A stretch of DNA of 64,000 bases from Lachnoclostridium sp. An138 (GTDB lineage Bacteria > Bacillota > Clostridia > Lachnospirales > Lachnospiraceae). Position numbers and translations under genes: made by a program. Positions 8,277 to 16,509 of the stretch are shown here, one piece after another; positions within the stretch are counted from its first letter, which is position 1; each line of letters starts with the position of its first letter. The DNA lies in contig NZ_NFLF01000009.1 of the NCBI RefSeq assembly GCF_002160765.1, forward strand, positions 61,425 to 125,424, in the 5' to 3' direction. The notes under the pieces are model-generated. The model was not told where the DNA came from. It worked only from the letters and a program-made list of their open reading frames with translations, and made no database searches.

Positions 8277-8747
8277 CTATTCCTCGATTAGATTTTTCAA
8301 TCGCCGGCTGTTTCGGATAAAATCCACCGGATTCAGCCGCTGCGCAGTCTCTTCTTCCCTGACATCCAGACCGCCCAGAAGGGAGGTGCTTCCTTCATAG
8401 CAGACTGTTACAGAGCTGTCTGCCACTTCCACAGAAACACCCGTCAGCCGCAGCAGAAGAAGTCTCTCATCTGCCAGACCTGCGGCCTGTCCGGTAAGCC
8501 AGTTTTCCAGATGCTCTTCTGTCTCATACTTACGCGCCGCCCCTTTTCCTGCCAGCTCCGCCGCGCAGGAAATCAGAACGCTTCTGTCATGGAGATAGAG
8601 ACTGAGAATGAAAAATACAAATATAAGAAACAACAGGAAAGGAAGAAGCAGAGAAGCTTCTACGGTAAAGCTTCCGCTTTTCCATTTTGACACCGCCGTT
8701 TCTTTTGGCCTTCTCTTTCTGCTTTTTACCTTCATACCACTTTCCAT
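8277..8747 (-). CDS. TadE-like pseudopilin
   Basis: 156 aa. After a basic N-terminus the prepilin motif G25-SFTVE30 is followed by a long hydrophobic helix (about 31-50): cleavage after Gly with Glu at +5 is the Flp/TadE rule. The remainder is a small soluble domain. TadE-like minor pilins are thought to prime or tip the pilus. The start at 8747 has GGGAGG 5 bp upstream; its first 16 bp overlap the prepilin peptidase gene, so the two are coupled. The longer open frame to 8852 only reads peptidase DNA in another frame. Confidence 0.82.
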   Translation of the reverse strand: MESGMKVKSRKRRPKETAVSKWKSGSFTVEASLLLPFLLFLIFVFFILSLYLHDRSVLISCAAELAGKGAARKYETEEHLENWLTGQAAGLADERLLLLRLTGVSVEVADSSVTVCYEGSTSLLGGLDVREEETAQRLNPVDFIRNSRRLKNLIEE

Positions 8748-9157
8748 AGCATCCTCCCAAACTGTGCCAGGCACAGGAAAGGTACAAAAGGAAACTGCTG
8801 CTTCCAGCCGGCCTTTCCCAGTATCAGCCCTGCTCCCAGAACCAGCGCGCACAGAATCAGTCCTGCCATCAAAAGCTGCATATTCTCTGAACCTCCCAGA
8901 TAAATGCCCGTTACACAGAGCAGCAGACCGTCCCCGAATCCGATGGCGCCCCTGGTTACGGCCGCTGCCGCCAGCACAAAAACTCCAGATCCGATACCTG
9001 TCAGAAGCTCAAGACTGCTCTGATATTTCAGCAGCAGATTCACCAGAATCCCTGCGGCGGCAAAAATTCCAAGACTCGGAATGCTGACCTCATGCTGCCG
9101 CAGATCCTGCCTGGCATTCCATACCAGCAGCAGAATCACACAATATTCGCTCCACAT
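8732..9157 (-). CDS. Prepilin peptidase, A24 family (TadV/CpaA-like)
   Basis: 141 aa, very hydrophobic with about four to five membrane segments. The aspartyl protease pair is visible: Asp18 in the first cytoplasmic loop and Asp76 in GFGD (73-76). It lacks the methylase domain of PilD-type enzymes, as expected for TadV. Likely substrates in the operon are the Flp pilin and the two TadE-like proteins, all of which carry G-x4-E. The start at 9157 has GGAGG upstream, and the preceding gene ends 5 bp before it. Confidence 0.85.
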   Translation of the reverse strand: MWSEYCVILLLVWNARQDLRQHEVSIPSLGIFAAAGILVNLLLKYQSSLELLTGIGSGVFVLAAAAVTRGAIGFGDGLLLCVTGIYLGGSENMQLLMAGLILCALVLGAGLILGKAGWKQQFPFVPFLCLAQFGRMLWKVV

Positions 9158-9162
9158 ATATC

Positions 9163-10074
9163 CTATCCTCCACACACCGAACAAGGCGGCAGCCCTCCTG
9201 TCTCCCAAAGACGAACCGCATGAATTCCCCGGACCAGCGAAGAGCAGTTCAGCGTCTGATGATACCGGTTTCCCTCTTCCGTCAGGAACACGATTTCGGA
9301 ACCTTCTTTCCAGCAGCGTTCGCAGGGATAATATTTTGCCCCGTCCCCATTGCGGAGCTCTTCCACTTTATCCAGCTCCGTCTGCTGAACAGACAGTTTC
9401 AGATGCCGGCAGCCTAAATCCCTGTGATACACAGTTCCGTGATCTGTCACGTAGACGATTTCGCTGTCCTCTATTTCCGGAATGCCGCTTCTCCCGGCAA
9501 ATCCGGTAAACCCGCGGACTGAGCGCTCCACGGAAATCTGAACCGGCCGGAACCAGAGAATCCAGGGCGGAAGCACTGCCTGAAAAGAAGCCCGCAGCGT
9601 CAGCACAGAATCCTCCTCATTCCAGACTGTTCCCAGAAAAGAGATTCCGTCCGCTCCGTCCTTTATAATTTCCGCTGCCACCCGATCCTCCAGATAGGCT
9701 TCCACTTCTCTCTGTCCGTAAAGCATGGCCATCGCCGAAGGAGCCAGACTTCCTGCATCTTCCAAAAAATAAGCCATCTGCGCCAATTCCCGTCCTGTAT
9801 CTGTCAACGCACGTCCTATCTCCACACGAACCTGAACCAGGAAAAACAGCGACAAGAAGGCTGTCAGCGCAAAAAGGAACAAAGGAAATACAAGCGCAGC
9901 CTCTACTGTCAGGCTTCCTCTTTTTCTGAAAGAGGCGCACCGTGATGTTTTTTCGGCACAGGGATGGGAAAGAGAGTTGTCAGAATTGATTGTCAGAATG
10001 ACAGCCCGACCATCTGCCGCTGCCTGGAGAGCTTTGAATTTAATTAGACACACCCCCGTACGAAAAAACATCAC
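9163..10074 (-). CDS. TadE-like pseudopilin fused to two Cys/His metal-binding-like modules
   Basis: 303 aa. G53-SLTVE58 plus a hydrophobic helix marks a TadE-type pilin, but the N-terminal leader is unusually long (about 53 residues), with GTG at 10074 or ATG at 10071 as start. After the soluble TadE part come two similar modules: residues 206-255 with YH at 216-217, C222, C251 and C254 (PCERC), and 261-303 with YH at 271-272, C277, C298 and C301 (PCSVC). The pattern V-x-T-x2-G-x2-YH-x4-C...PC-x2-C resembles a one-zinc ribbon of the Ada metal-binding type. Being outside the membrane after pilin processing, the modules could bind metal or form disulfides. A 17-bp inverted repeat flanks the DNA for the leader. 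Confidence 0.78.
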   Translation of the reverse strand: MMFFRTGVCLIKFKALQAAADGRAVILTINSDNSLSHPCAEKTSRCASFRKRGSLTVEAALVFPLFLFALTAFLSLFFLVQVRVEIGRALTDTGRELAQMAYFLEDAGSLAPSAMAMLYGQREVEAYLEDRVAAEIIKDGADGISFLGTVWNEEDSVLTLRASFQAVLPPWILWFRPVQISVERSVRGFTGFAGRSGIPEIEDSEIVYVTDHGTVYHRDLGCRHLKLSVQQTELDKVEELRNGDGAKYYPCERCWKEGSEIVFLTEEGNRYHQTLNCSSLVRGIHAVRLWETGGLPPCSVCGG

Positions 10075-10077
10075 GGT
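9939..10077. repeat. 17-bp perfect inverted repeats flanking 105 bp at the start of the TadE-fusion gene
   Basis: ACCGTGATGTTTTTTCG at 9939-9955 is repeated in reverse complement at 10061-10077. The right copy contains the start codon of the TadE-fusion gene, the left copy lies in its coding sequence. No recombinase gene is near. Confidence 0.7.
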
Positions 10078-10113
10078 ACACCCCTTTCTTACCTCTTCAA
10101 AACCGTTCGTTTT

Positions 10114-11517
10114 TTACCATTCGTACCCTATCCAGCGCTCTGCCGTCAGCTCCTGTCCATTTGTACATACCGCCCGGAACCAGAAAGCATCTGTACACTG
10201 ATCGATATAAAACCAGTGCCCGCCTGACTGTTCCCGGATTACACCCTCTATGGCATCCAGGCTTCTCATCATTTTATGTTCCCGTCCGGTCAGTGTAAGC
10301 AGGATTCCCAGATAATCCTGGTACAAAAGCCCTTCCGGGTCCTCCTGCTCATCAAACCCGGAAAGAGCCCCCGCTTCCAAAGCCCCGGACAGAGACAGCT
10401 TCCAGGTGGAATTATTCTTAAAAAACGCTGTCCTTTTTCCATTCAGCAGCATCCGTACATCCAGGACGCTCTCTGCGAAAGCCCATGCCAGAAGCAGTAC
10501 CTGCTTCATGGCTTCTACCAGACCGGGAATCATTGTAGCGCCCACCAGCGCTGCCGCCAGAGCCGCACACTCTGCTACCTTTGCAGAATCAGACAGCAGA
10601 TATGCATAATTCATGCCTTCCCGGATAGCCAAAAGCCTTCCGCAAACCGCTTCCAGATTGGCAATGTCTGTATCCTTTCCGGCTATGAGGTACTCCAGCT
10701 GATAATCCAGCCAGGCTCCGCTCTCCTTTCCTTCTGCCAGATACTCGGCCGCATCCGGAAAATGCTCCAGAAGATATGCCAGGAAAAACACGTCATTGCC
10801 CACACCCGGACTGTTCCGTCCCCGGGGACCTGCTCCCGAAAGAAGCACTCTTGCGGAAGGCATCGTGCTTAAATCCGCCTTTTTCCCGGACAGCTTGTCC
10901 GGCTCCTTTACCACCAGATTTAAGATGCTTCCCCGTTTCAGACTGTTTGTATTGGAAACCGGGTCCGGCGTGCTCTTCTCCTCTTCTTCCTCCCGGCGTT
11001 TTTTCAACTCTTCCAGATTCTGATTCTCACGTGCATCTGCCTGAGCATAGCTCTCTTCATTTCCGGAGGCCTGACTTCCATATTCTTCATACTGCTTCAG
11101 CTTCTGCAGAAGGGAGGCTCCCGTCTTCTGCTTCATATAAGCCACCGCCTGCTCATAATACGCAGTCCCCTTTCCGTCCGTCGCCCTGGAATAATCCCAG
11201 GTATCTACCCCGGCCGTCTCTCCTTCGGACAGATTTGCGTCCAGAAAACCGGTGATTCTCCGGTTCAGATACTCTGTATCCTCTGCTCCCCCTCCATAGC
11301 TCAGATCCAGATAAAACAATCCGTAAATATCCAGCAGCTCTCTGTGATATTCAGAAAGAACTGAGTATTCCGCCAGCTCCAGAGCCTCCTGCGTCTGACT
11401 GCGTAGCATCGCGTAACGGGCAGATTCCAGCGCGGCCTGAAAGAAAAACAGAAGCACCGCCAGCAGCATGCTCAGAAAGACTGTAATCTCTCCCCGTTTC
11501 CATATCCTGCTGCTCAT
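10114..11517 (-). CDS. DUF5702-type membrane-anchored protein of the Tad locus (TadG-like)
   Basis: 467 aa. The N-terminus (residues 1-30) is a pilin-like helix starting WKRGEITVFLSML, but the +5 position after Gly9 is Phe, not Glu, so processing by the A24 peptidase is uncertain. The long remainder is extracellular, alpha-rich, with a Glu/Lys/Arg-rich stretch (about 165-190) and conserved-looking Tyr-rich segments near the N-terminus (LLDIYGLFYLDLSYGGG). It matches my memory of DUF5702 proteins, which replace TadG in clostridial Tad loci. It lies between the Flp pilin and the second pseudopilin with 8-39 bp gaps. The RBS is weak (AAGAG). Confidence 0.75.
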   Translation of the reverse strand: MSSRIWKRGEITVFLSMLLAVLLFFFQAALESARYAMLRSQTQEALELAEYSVLSEYHRELLDIYGLFYLDLSYGGGAEDTEYLNRRITGFLDANLSEGETAGVDTWDYSRATDGKGTAYYEQAVAYMKQKTGASLLQKLKQYEEYGSQASGNEESYAQADARENQNLEELKKRREEEEEKSTPDPVSNTNSLKRGSILNLVVKEPDKLSGKKADLSTMPSARVLLSGAGPRGRNSPGVGNDVFFLAYLLEHFPDAAEYLAEGKESGAWLDYQLEYLIAGKDTDIANLEAVCGRLLAIREGMNYAYLLSDSAKVAECAALAAALVGATMIPGLVEAMKQVLLLAWAFAESVLDVRMLLNGKRTAFFKNNSTWKLSLSGALEAGALSGFDEQEDPEGLLYQDYLGILLTLTGREHKMMRSLDAIEGVIREQSGGHWFYIDQCTDAFWFRAVCTNGQELTAERWIGYEW

Positions 11518-11525
11518 AACCGCTC

Positions 11526-11696
11526 TTATACCAGCCTGCTCTGACTTGTGATCTTGTCAAAGATCTCATTGACCAGAGAGGTAAGCTGATTTTTAAATAT
11601 GATCACGAGGGCAATCAATACCACAAGGATCAGGATCATCTCCACCGTACCGATTCCATCCTCTTCCTTCCAAAAACGTTTCCACCAATATTTCAT
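11526..11696 (-). CDS. Flp-type IVb major pilin
   Basis: A 56-aa prepilin: short basic leader, cleavage site after G14 (IGTVE with Glu19 at +5), then a continuous hydrophobic helix of about 20 residues and a short polar tail. This is the Flp1/TadA-system pilin layout; the subunit polymerises into a thin adhesive fibre. I chose ATG 11696, which has AAAGGA upstream; the longer frame to 11756 adds 20 residues that are not pilin-like. It sits directly between the TadC-like and DUF5702 genes. Confidence 0.88.
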   Translation of the reverse strand: MKYWWKRFWKEEDGIGTVEMILILVVLIALVIIFKNQLTSLVNEIFDKITSQSRLV

Positions 11697-11771
11697 ATTC
11701 AGTTCATCCTTTCCCGCCTGTATGGTTTTTGTTTTCTCACTTTCCGCTTCTATCACATCTGCATCTTTCTG

Positions 11772-13262
11772 CTACATCTGCATGGACATTCCTGCAGGGA
11801 TCAGTATCAGAATCATTACGACTGCCAGCATCATGACCATCGGAAATAAAAGCCTTGTTGCCGCTTCTTCCCCCTGATTCCGGGCGCAGTCCTTCCTCTG
11901 TTCAAAGGCTTCCAGAATCTCCGCGTTCAGGATCTGGCTTAACCCCTTACTTCCTTTTCGGAGATTCTGCTCCAAAAGAGCTGACAGCTTCAGATAACAG
12001 GGCAGGCGGCATCGAATCCCGAAATTTTCATATACCTTTGTCTCTGCCACACCGCTCTGCATTTCATGACAAGCAAGGGCCATTTCCTCATAGGCAAACC
12101 GGGGCTTTATCTCCCCTTTATCCCTTTTTTGCTGATACTCTTTTACAATGGTCTCCCACGCGTTCCGGGCCGCCGCTCCCGCGCCCATCAGAAGCACCAG
12201 TTTGCTTACAATCCCGGCATAATCACGCTGCATCTGACGCTCCCGCTCCTGCACCTGCTTTTTCAATTCCCGGTCCTTTGCCACATACACCAGGACTGCC
12301 GCAGACAGAGTCAGGAACAGAACTGTCAGAGCAGAAGAAGACGGTGCTTCCGTCCAGCTTACCGCAACCCCACCTATTCTCTCCGGCAGTTTTTTCATTT
12401 TCTGACTGCTGCTCTCCTGCTGAGCCGCAGCCAAAGCTTCGCTCACAGTCTCTTTCCACTGCTCCTCCTCTGTGGGAATCGGCGGATAAATCTTCACGAC
12501 TGCCCGGTATATCTCTTCCTCTTCTCCGCACACGAGTCTGGCTGTCAGTTCCGTCAGGCTGCCTTCCTCTTTCAGGTTCTCCAACCGGAGGCTTCCATCC
12601 AGATTCAGCGTCTCATAAGTATCCAGTTCCCATTCCACGGTAACAGGCGTGTCTTCGATCTCCCGAATCAGATTCAAATCGCTCCGCACTTCTTCCAGAG
12701 AAGCGTTCTCCCCCAGGATATAATCTTCCATCCGGTTCACCTCCCTCTCCAGAAGATCTCTGCTTTCCTCTGCAGTCAGCGCGCGGGGCTCCACTTTCAC
12801 GGACACATTTTCCTGCCCGCCTTCTTCCATACTCAGACGCAGTTCCTGAGTATAAGCCTTTTCCTTACGGGGAAGAAAATACCCTTCTGTCAGAACCCGG
12901 CTGCTCCCTGATGTCAGGACAAAGAGCAGAGCAAGGACAAAACCGGCTCCCAGGACTTTCAACATGAGCCCGGTTTTTTCCGCGTAATAAGCTTCTGCAC
13001 GTTCTTTTACTTCACGTTCCGGTCCGAGAAGTTTCAGGTTTTCTTCTACCTCAGCCTGGCCCGGATATTTTCCTCCGATCCTTTTCCTGAGCCACACGCT
13101 TATCTTCCGCATATTGCCGGAAAGCCGTCTCTCTCTTTCTCCCTTTTTATCTTTCTTTTCAACCTTCTTTTCCCCGTCCTTCTCTCCGTACTCCTTCTCT
13201 TTCCTTTCCTTCTCTGTCTTTCTGCTTTTCCCGAACATCGCCTTTCCGCCTATTTTCGACAC
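11772..13262 (-). CDS. TadC-like pilus platform protein with a large inserted extracytoplasmic domain
   Basis: 496 aa, about 200 more than a usual TadC. Residues 8-50 are an extremely Lys/Glu-rich stretch, 60-100 a charged region, about 105-125 a membrane helix, 126-300 a mainly acidic extracytoplasmic domain, then a helix (about 305-325), a T2SS-F-like four-helix cytoplasmic domain (330-460) and a final membrane helix (470-492). The C-terminal half is what identifies it as an inner-membrane platform subunit. It probably works with the TadB-like protein 20 bp upstream. GTG at 13262 follows GAAGGG; an internal ATG eight codons later is an alternative. Confidence 0.75.
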   Translation of the reverse strand: MSKIGGKAMFGKSRKTEKERKEKEYGEKDGEKKVEKKDKKGERERRLSGNMRKISVWLRKRIGGKYPGQAEVEENLKLLGPEREVKERAEAYYAEKTGLMLKVLGAGFVLALLFVLTSGSSRVLTEGYFLPRKEKAYTQELRLSMEEGGQENVSVKVEPRALTAEESRDLLEREVNRMEDYILGENASLEEVRSDLNLIREIEDTPVTVEWELDTYETLNLDGSLRLENLKEEGSLTELTARLVCGEEEEIYRAVVKIYPPIPTEEEQWKETVSEALAAAQQESSSQKMKKLPERIGGVAVSWTEAPSSSALTVLFLTLSAAVLVYVAKDRELKKQVQERERQMQRDYAGIVSKLVLLMGAGAAARNAWETIVKEYQQKRDKGEIKPRFAYEEMALACHEMQSGVAETKVYENFGIRCRLPCYLKLSALLEQNLRKGSKGLSQILNAEILEAFEQRKDCARNQGEEAATRLLFPMVMMLAVVMILILIPAGMSMQM

Positions 13263-13282
13263 ATCCCTTCTACAATCAGAAG

Positions 13283-14020
13283 TTAAATCTCTATCTCCAG
13301 CATCCGCCTTCCCAGATAACGCGCCGTCAGATACAGCCCAAGGCAGCCTGTCATGACACAGATTCCCGCCGCATTTCCATATACGGGGTCCAGAAAGCCC
13401 GGACAGCCAAGCCGCAGATAAAGAATCATGGCAAAAGGAATCACATTCATGATCCTCTGCTCATATCTGCGGGAAGCCAGCACGGAGGCCACCTGTCGCT
13501 CCGTATCCACGGTCTGCGTAATGGTACGGGCGGTATCCTTCATGACCGCTATCAGATCTCCGCCATTTCTCTTTCCCGTTGCAAAGATTTCCGCAAACAT
13601 TTCCGCTTCCTCCATACCGCTTCGGGCCGCGAAATCCCGGATTGCTTCTTCCACGGTCTGATTTGCGTCCAGCTTCCGCTGCATGGCTGCCAGTTCCTGC
13701 ACCATATCTGCGCTTTCCGGGTATACCAGCTTTAAATCTTTTCGGGCCTCCCGGACAGCATTTTCAGCAGAATATCCTGCCGCCAGCGCCGCCGCCATGC
13801 TCTGAACCGCATCTTTAAACTGAAGTTTCAGCCTCTTTCTCCGCTCTTCCGCAAGCCGCTCCCCCTTTTCACGAAAATGCTGAATTCCCACCAGCGGAAA
13901 AGCGGCAAACGCAAGCGGCGAATTATAAAAGCAGAGAGCTATGATTCCTGTTATCAGCGCCGCTTCCAGGCCATATCTGAGCTTTTCTTTCCGGCTGAAA
14001 TGATACGTCCTGTAATCCAT
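13283..14020 (-). CDS. TadB-like pilus platform protein (T2SS F domain)
   Basis: 245 aa. One hydrophobic stretch near residues 20-45, then the cytoplasmic helical F domain with GYSAENAV and GRRNGGDL-like segment (FATGKRNGGDL), and two C-terminal membrane helices. This is the TadB pattern: platform protein that couples the TadA motor to pilin extraction. The ATG at 14020 lies 4 bp after the tadA ATPase stop, with GGGGG upstream. Together with the TadC-like protein it forms the usual pair. Confidence 0.86.
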   Translation of the reverse strand: MDYRTYHFSRKEKLRYGLEAALITGIIALCFYNSPLAFAAFPLVGIQHFREKGERLAEERRKRLKLQFKDAVQSMAAALAAGYSAENAVREARKDLKLVYPESADMVQELAAMQRKLDANQTVEEAIRDFAARSGMEEAEMFAEIFATGKRNGGDLIAVMKDTARTITQTVDTERQVASVLASRRYEQRIMNVIPFAMILYLRLGCPGFLDPVYGNAAGICVMTGCLGLYLTARYLGRRMLEIEI

Positions 14021-14024
14021 ATCT

Positions 14025-15263
14025 TCAGCCCCCAATTCCCGCTGCTCTCATCTTTTCTTCATGGAACAGCCCGTCCCGCTTTCTGAGGCTTCCCCGAACC
14101 TTAAGTCTGTCCTCTCCCACGTCTTCCTGAAACTCAAAAAGCGTATGCAGACAGATCTCCCCTTCCCGGATTCCGTCCGTTTCCACTATCTCCAGAACTC
14201 TCCGGCTTCCGTCCCGGAGCCTGCCCAGATGCACAATCAGGTCTACCCCGGAAGAAATCTGTCTCCGGATGGCCATAAGCGGCAGTTCCATCCCCATCAA
14301 CACCATAGTCTCCAGACGGCTCAGCATATCCCGCGGACTATTCGCATGTCCCGTGCTCAGAGAGCCGTCGTGTCCGGTATTCATGGCCTGAAGCATATCG
14401 ATAGCCTCCGCGCCGCGAACCTCTCCTACAATAATCCGGTCTGGCCGCATCCGCAGCGCCGTGCGGATCAGATCCCGGATGGTAATCTCCCGCTCACCTT
14501 CCAGATTGGCTCCCCGCGCCTCCAGCGTGACCAGATTCCGCACCCGGTCCAGCTGCAGCTCTGCATTATCCTCTATGGTAATAACCCGGGCTGTCTCTGG
14601 TATAAATTCCGAGAGCGCATTGAGAAATGTAGTCTTTCCGGAACCGGTGCCTCCACTCACAAAAATATTGTAGCCGGCCTGGACTGCGGCCTTCAGAAAC
14701 TCCACAGCTTCTTCCGTCAGCGATCCCCAGCTCACCAGCTGCGCTATCCGCACCGGCTCCTCCGGAAAACGCCGAATCGTAATCACCGGACCATTCAGGG
14801 CCACCGGGTCCAACACAATATTCACCCTGGAGCCATCCGCGAGGCGGGCGTCCGCTATGGGGCTGGCTTTGGTCACGCTCCGGTTGCAGAAGCTGACAAT
14901 CTGCTGCACCACGTCTTCCAGCTGTATTCTGGTGGAAAACCTCCTCTCCCACCGGAAAATTCTGCCCTTCTTCTCTATAAAAATGTGATCCGGTCCGTTT
15001 ACCATGATCTCCGTCACCTCCGGATCTTCGATCAGTTCCTGCAGAATATCGAGCCTCCGCATGGCATGGAACAGTTCCTTCTGCATCCGGAGTTTTTCTT
15101 CCAAAAGAAGATAGCTGCTCCGGCTGCAGGCCATGATTTCCTCATCAATCAGCGCCTGCACCTCTTCATCTGTCAGCTCCCTGGACAAATCCAGCCTGTC
15201 CTGAACCCGGCTCCGCAGCCTCGCGCGCAGTTTTTCCCAGTCTTCCTTCACTCTCCGCTCCAC
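14025..15263 (-). CDS. CpaF/TadA-family pilus assembly ATPase
   Basis: 412-aa secretion ATPase (type II/IV family). Walker A is GGTGSGKTTFLN around residue 205, an acidic Walker B region follows in RVITIEDNAEL and PDRIIVGEVRGAEA, and the His box is TGHDGSLSTGHANS. The N-terminal domain contains the CpaF signature IMVNGPDHIFIE. It powers Flp pilus extension from the cytoplasmic side. GTG at 15263 overlaps its own AGGAGG, so the GTG at 15251 may be the real start; both begin within the tadZ end. Confidence 0.93.
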   Translation of the reverse strand: MERRVKEDWEKLRARLRSRVQDRLDLSRELTDEEVQALIDEEIMACSRSSYLLLEEKLRMQKELFHAMRRLDILQELIEDPEVTEIMVNGPDHIFIEKKGRIFRWERRFSTRIQLEDVVQQIVSFCNRSVTKASPIADARLADGSRVNIVLDPVALNGPVITIRRFPEEPVRIAQLVSWGSLTEEAVEFLKAAVQAGYNIFVSGGTGSGKTTFLNALSEFIPETARVITIEDNAELQLDRVRNLVTLEARGANLEGEREITIRDLIRTALRMRPDRIIVGEVRGAEAIDMLQAMNTGHDGSLSTGHANSPRDMLSRLETMVLMGMELPLMAIRRQISSGVDLIVHLGRLRDGSRRVLEIVETDGIREGEICLHTLFEFQEDVGEDRLKVRGSLRKRDGLFHEEKMRAAGIGG

Positions 15264-16198
15264 CTCCTGCTTTCCGCCTTTGCCAGAAATTCGATTCCCC
15301 CGCCTCCAGACAGACAGAGCTTCTTTGTCCGTTCCATAATATGTTCCAGCTCCAAAAGCCCTAAGGTGTCCTCATATTGTGACACTTTTGCTCTGGCCGT
15401 CTCATCCTCTTCCACAGGCGTATAGACGCAGTCACATTCTTCCAGAAGTTCAAAGAGCCCGTTCACCATGCCGCTTAAGTCAAGAATCACCACCTCATAC
15501 CGGCTTTCCCGCTCCAGCGCATCCAGCAGAGCCTCCCAGTCTTCCCGGCTGATATGCCGGAGTTCCACCGGGGAACGCAGCGGCGGAATATAATCCAGAT
15601 CCCCTATCTGCTGAATCACACCTTCCAGCTTGCAGGCAAAGGCTTTCTTTCCCTGTTTCAGAAAATACATCAGTTCCGACAGCGTCCAGTCGTCTTCATA
15701 GGGATACAGCGCCGCAAATCCCGAATATTCCTCCATATTCAGATACAGCGTCCGGCGTCTCTTTGCCACTTCTTTCCCAAGCGCCAGCGCAAACCCTGTC
15801 TTTCCTGTCCGCCCCACAGGGGAGTAGATTCCCAGCCTCTTCATTCCCTCCTTTCGGAGCGCCATGCCGAGAGCCTGCGGCGCTTGTTCCGCATAGATAT
15901 CCAGCGCCTGCCGGAGAATCTGCGTGCAGGGCTGAAACTTGTAAATCGCCGGATATCCGTCATCTTCCCTGTATTCTTCCTCTGTCAGCAGAATCACTCT
16001 GCCCAGGCCCTTATCTTCTGAAATCTGAATCCTGTATTCTTCCGACAGAAGGAGAATGTCAACCGGATGTTCTTTTGTATAAGCCGTAAGCTCATCCCAG
16101 TCCGTAAATCCATGTACCGCAAACAGAGAGTCTTTCCGCGAATTTGCAAACTCCGCAAACTTTTTCGCGTACCCCTTTTCTCTGCCGCATACCGCCAT
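15248..16198 (-). CDS. TadZ/CpaE-like localisation ATPase
   Basis: 316 aa. Residues 1-105 look like an atypical receiver domain, and from about 120 a MinD/ParA-like domain begins with a deviant Walker A (YSPVGRTGKTGFALALG). TadZ proteins bind the cell membrane and place the Tad machine. Later motifs such as VILDLSGM (Walker B-like) are kept, while other residues differ from active MinD, so ATP hydrolysis is uncertain. The ATG at 16198 has AAAGGGAG just upstream. It is the first clear gene of the operon. Confidence 0.82.
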   Translation of the reverse strand: MAVCGREKGYAKKFAEFANSRKDSLFAVHGFTDWDELTAYTKEHPVDILLLSEEYRIQISEDKGLGRVILLTEEEYREDDGYPAIYKFQPCTQILRQALDIYAEQAPQALGMALRKEGMKRLGIYSPVGRTGKTGFALALGKEVAKRRRTLYLNMEEYSGFAALYPYEDDWTLSELMYFLKQGKKAFACKLEGVIQQIGDLDYIPPLRSPVELRHISREDWEALLDALERESRYEVVILDLSGMVNGLFELLEECDCVYTPVEEDETARAKVSQYEDTLGLLELEHIMERTKKLCLSGGGGIEFLAKAESRRWSGE

Positions 16199-16209
16199 CC
16201 GTCTCCCTT

Positions 16210-16359
16210 TCACCCAAGTCCTCCCATACACAGCAGCGCACCGAGCAGCAGACTTACAGATAATTCAAAGAGCAGAAAACTACTCGTTAAAAGCAGGAGT
16301 TTTGGCGTTCTCTTGTAACACTTTATTAATGATTTCAACCAGGCAACGCCCCCTTTCAT
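16210..16359 (-). CDS. Possible 49-aa membrane peptide at the head of the tad operon
   Basis: ATG at 16359, stop TGA at 16210-16212, 11 bp before tadZ. The peptide is basic at the N-terminus (MKGGVAWLKSLIKCYKR) and then strongly hydrophobic (one membrane helix). Length, position between promoter and tadZ, and composition suggest a real small gene or leader peptide. The RBS (GGGA) is poor, and I know no homologue. Confidence 0.4.
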   Translation of the reverse strand: MKGGVAWLKSLIKCYKRTPKLLLLTSSFLLFELSVSLLLGALLCMGGLG

Positions 16360-16463
16360 GTCCCAATCATGTCCAAACTGGAATTATGGTTTGAGTCAAA
16401 CCGCAGATACGGGCTGCGCCGATACCGGCATCAGCCAGATTAAGAAATTTCTTGAACGATCGT
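16360..16463 (-). promoter_or_regulatory. Structured 5' leader of the tad operon
   Basis: About 100 nt between the predicted start point and the first frame. It folds into three consecutive short hairpins: GCCG-GTAT-CGGC, CGCAG-CCCGTAT-CTGCG and GGTTT-GACTC-AAACC. Near the start point is the perfect palindrome AAGAAATTTCTT (16442-16453). I could not match it to a known riboswitch class. Confidence 0.4.
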
Positions 16464-16469
16464 AGGTAA

Positions 16470-16498
16470 AGTATAGCTGTCTTTTCCGGATTTGTCCA
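16470..16498 (-). promoter_or_regulatory. Promoter of the tad pilus operon
   Basis: Minus-strand TGGACA (16493-16498) and TATACT (16470-16475) with a 17-bp spacer, just after the bofA stop. One mismatch to consensus in each box. Confidence 0.6.
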
Positions 16499-16509
16499 TT
16501 GTAAAATAT

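Noticed and set aside
8748..8852. Longer start for the first TadE-like protein
   Set aside because: The added residues only read the prepilin peptidase gene in another frame; the start at 8747 has a good RBS.
16360..16463. Known riboswitch in the tad leader (c-di-GMP, fluoride, guanidine classes considered)
   Set aside because: None of the conserved core sequences of those classes is present.
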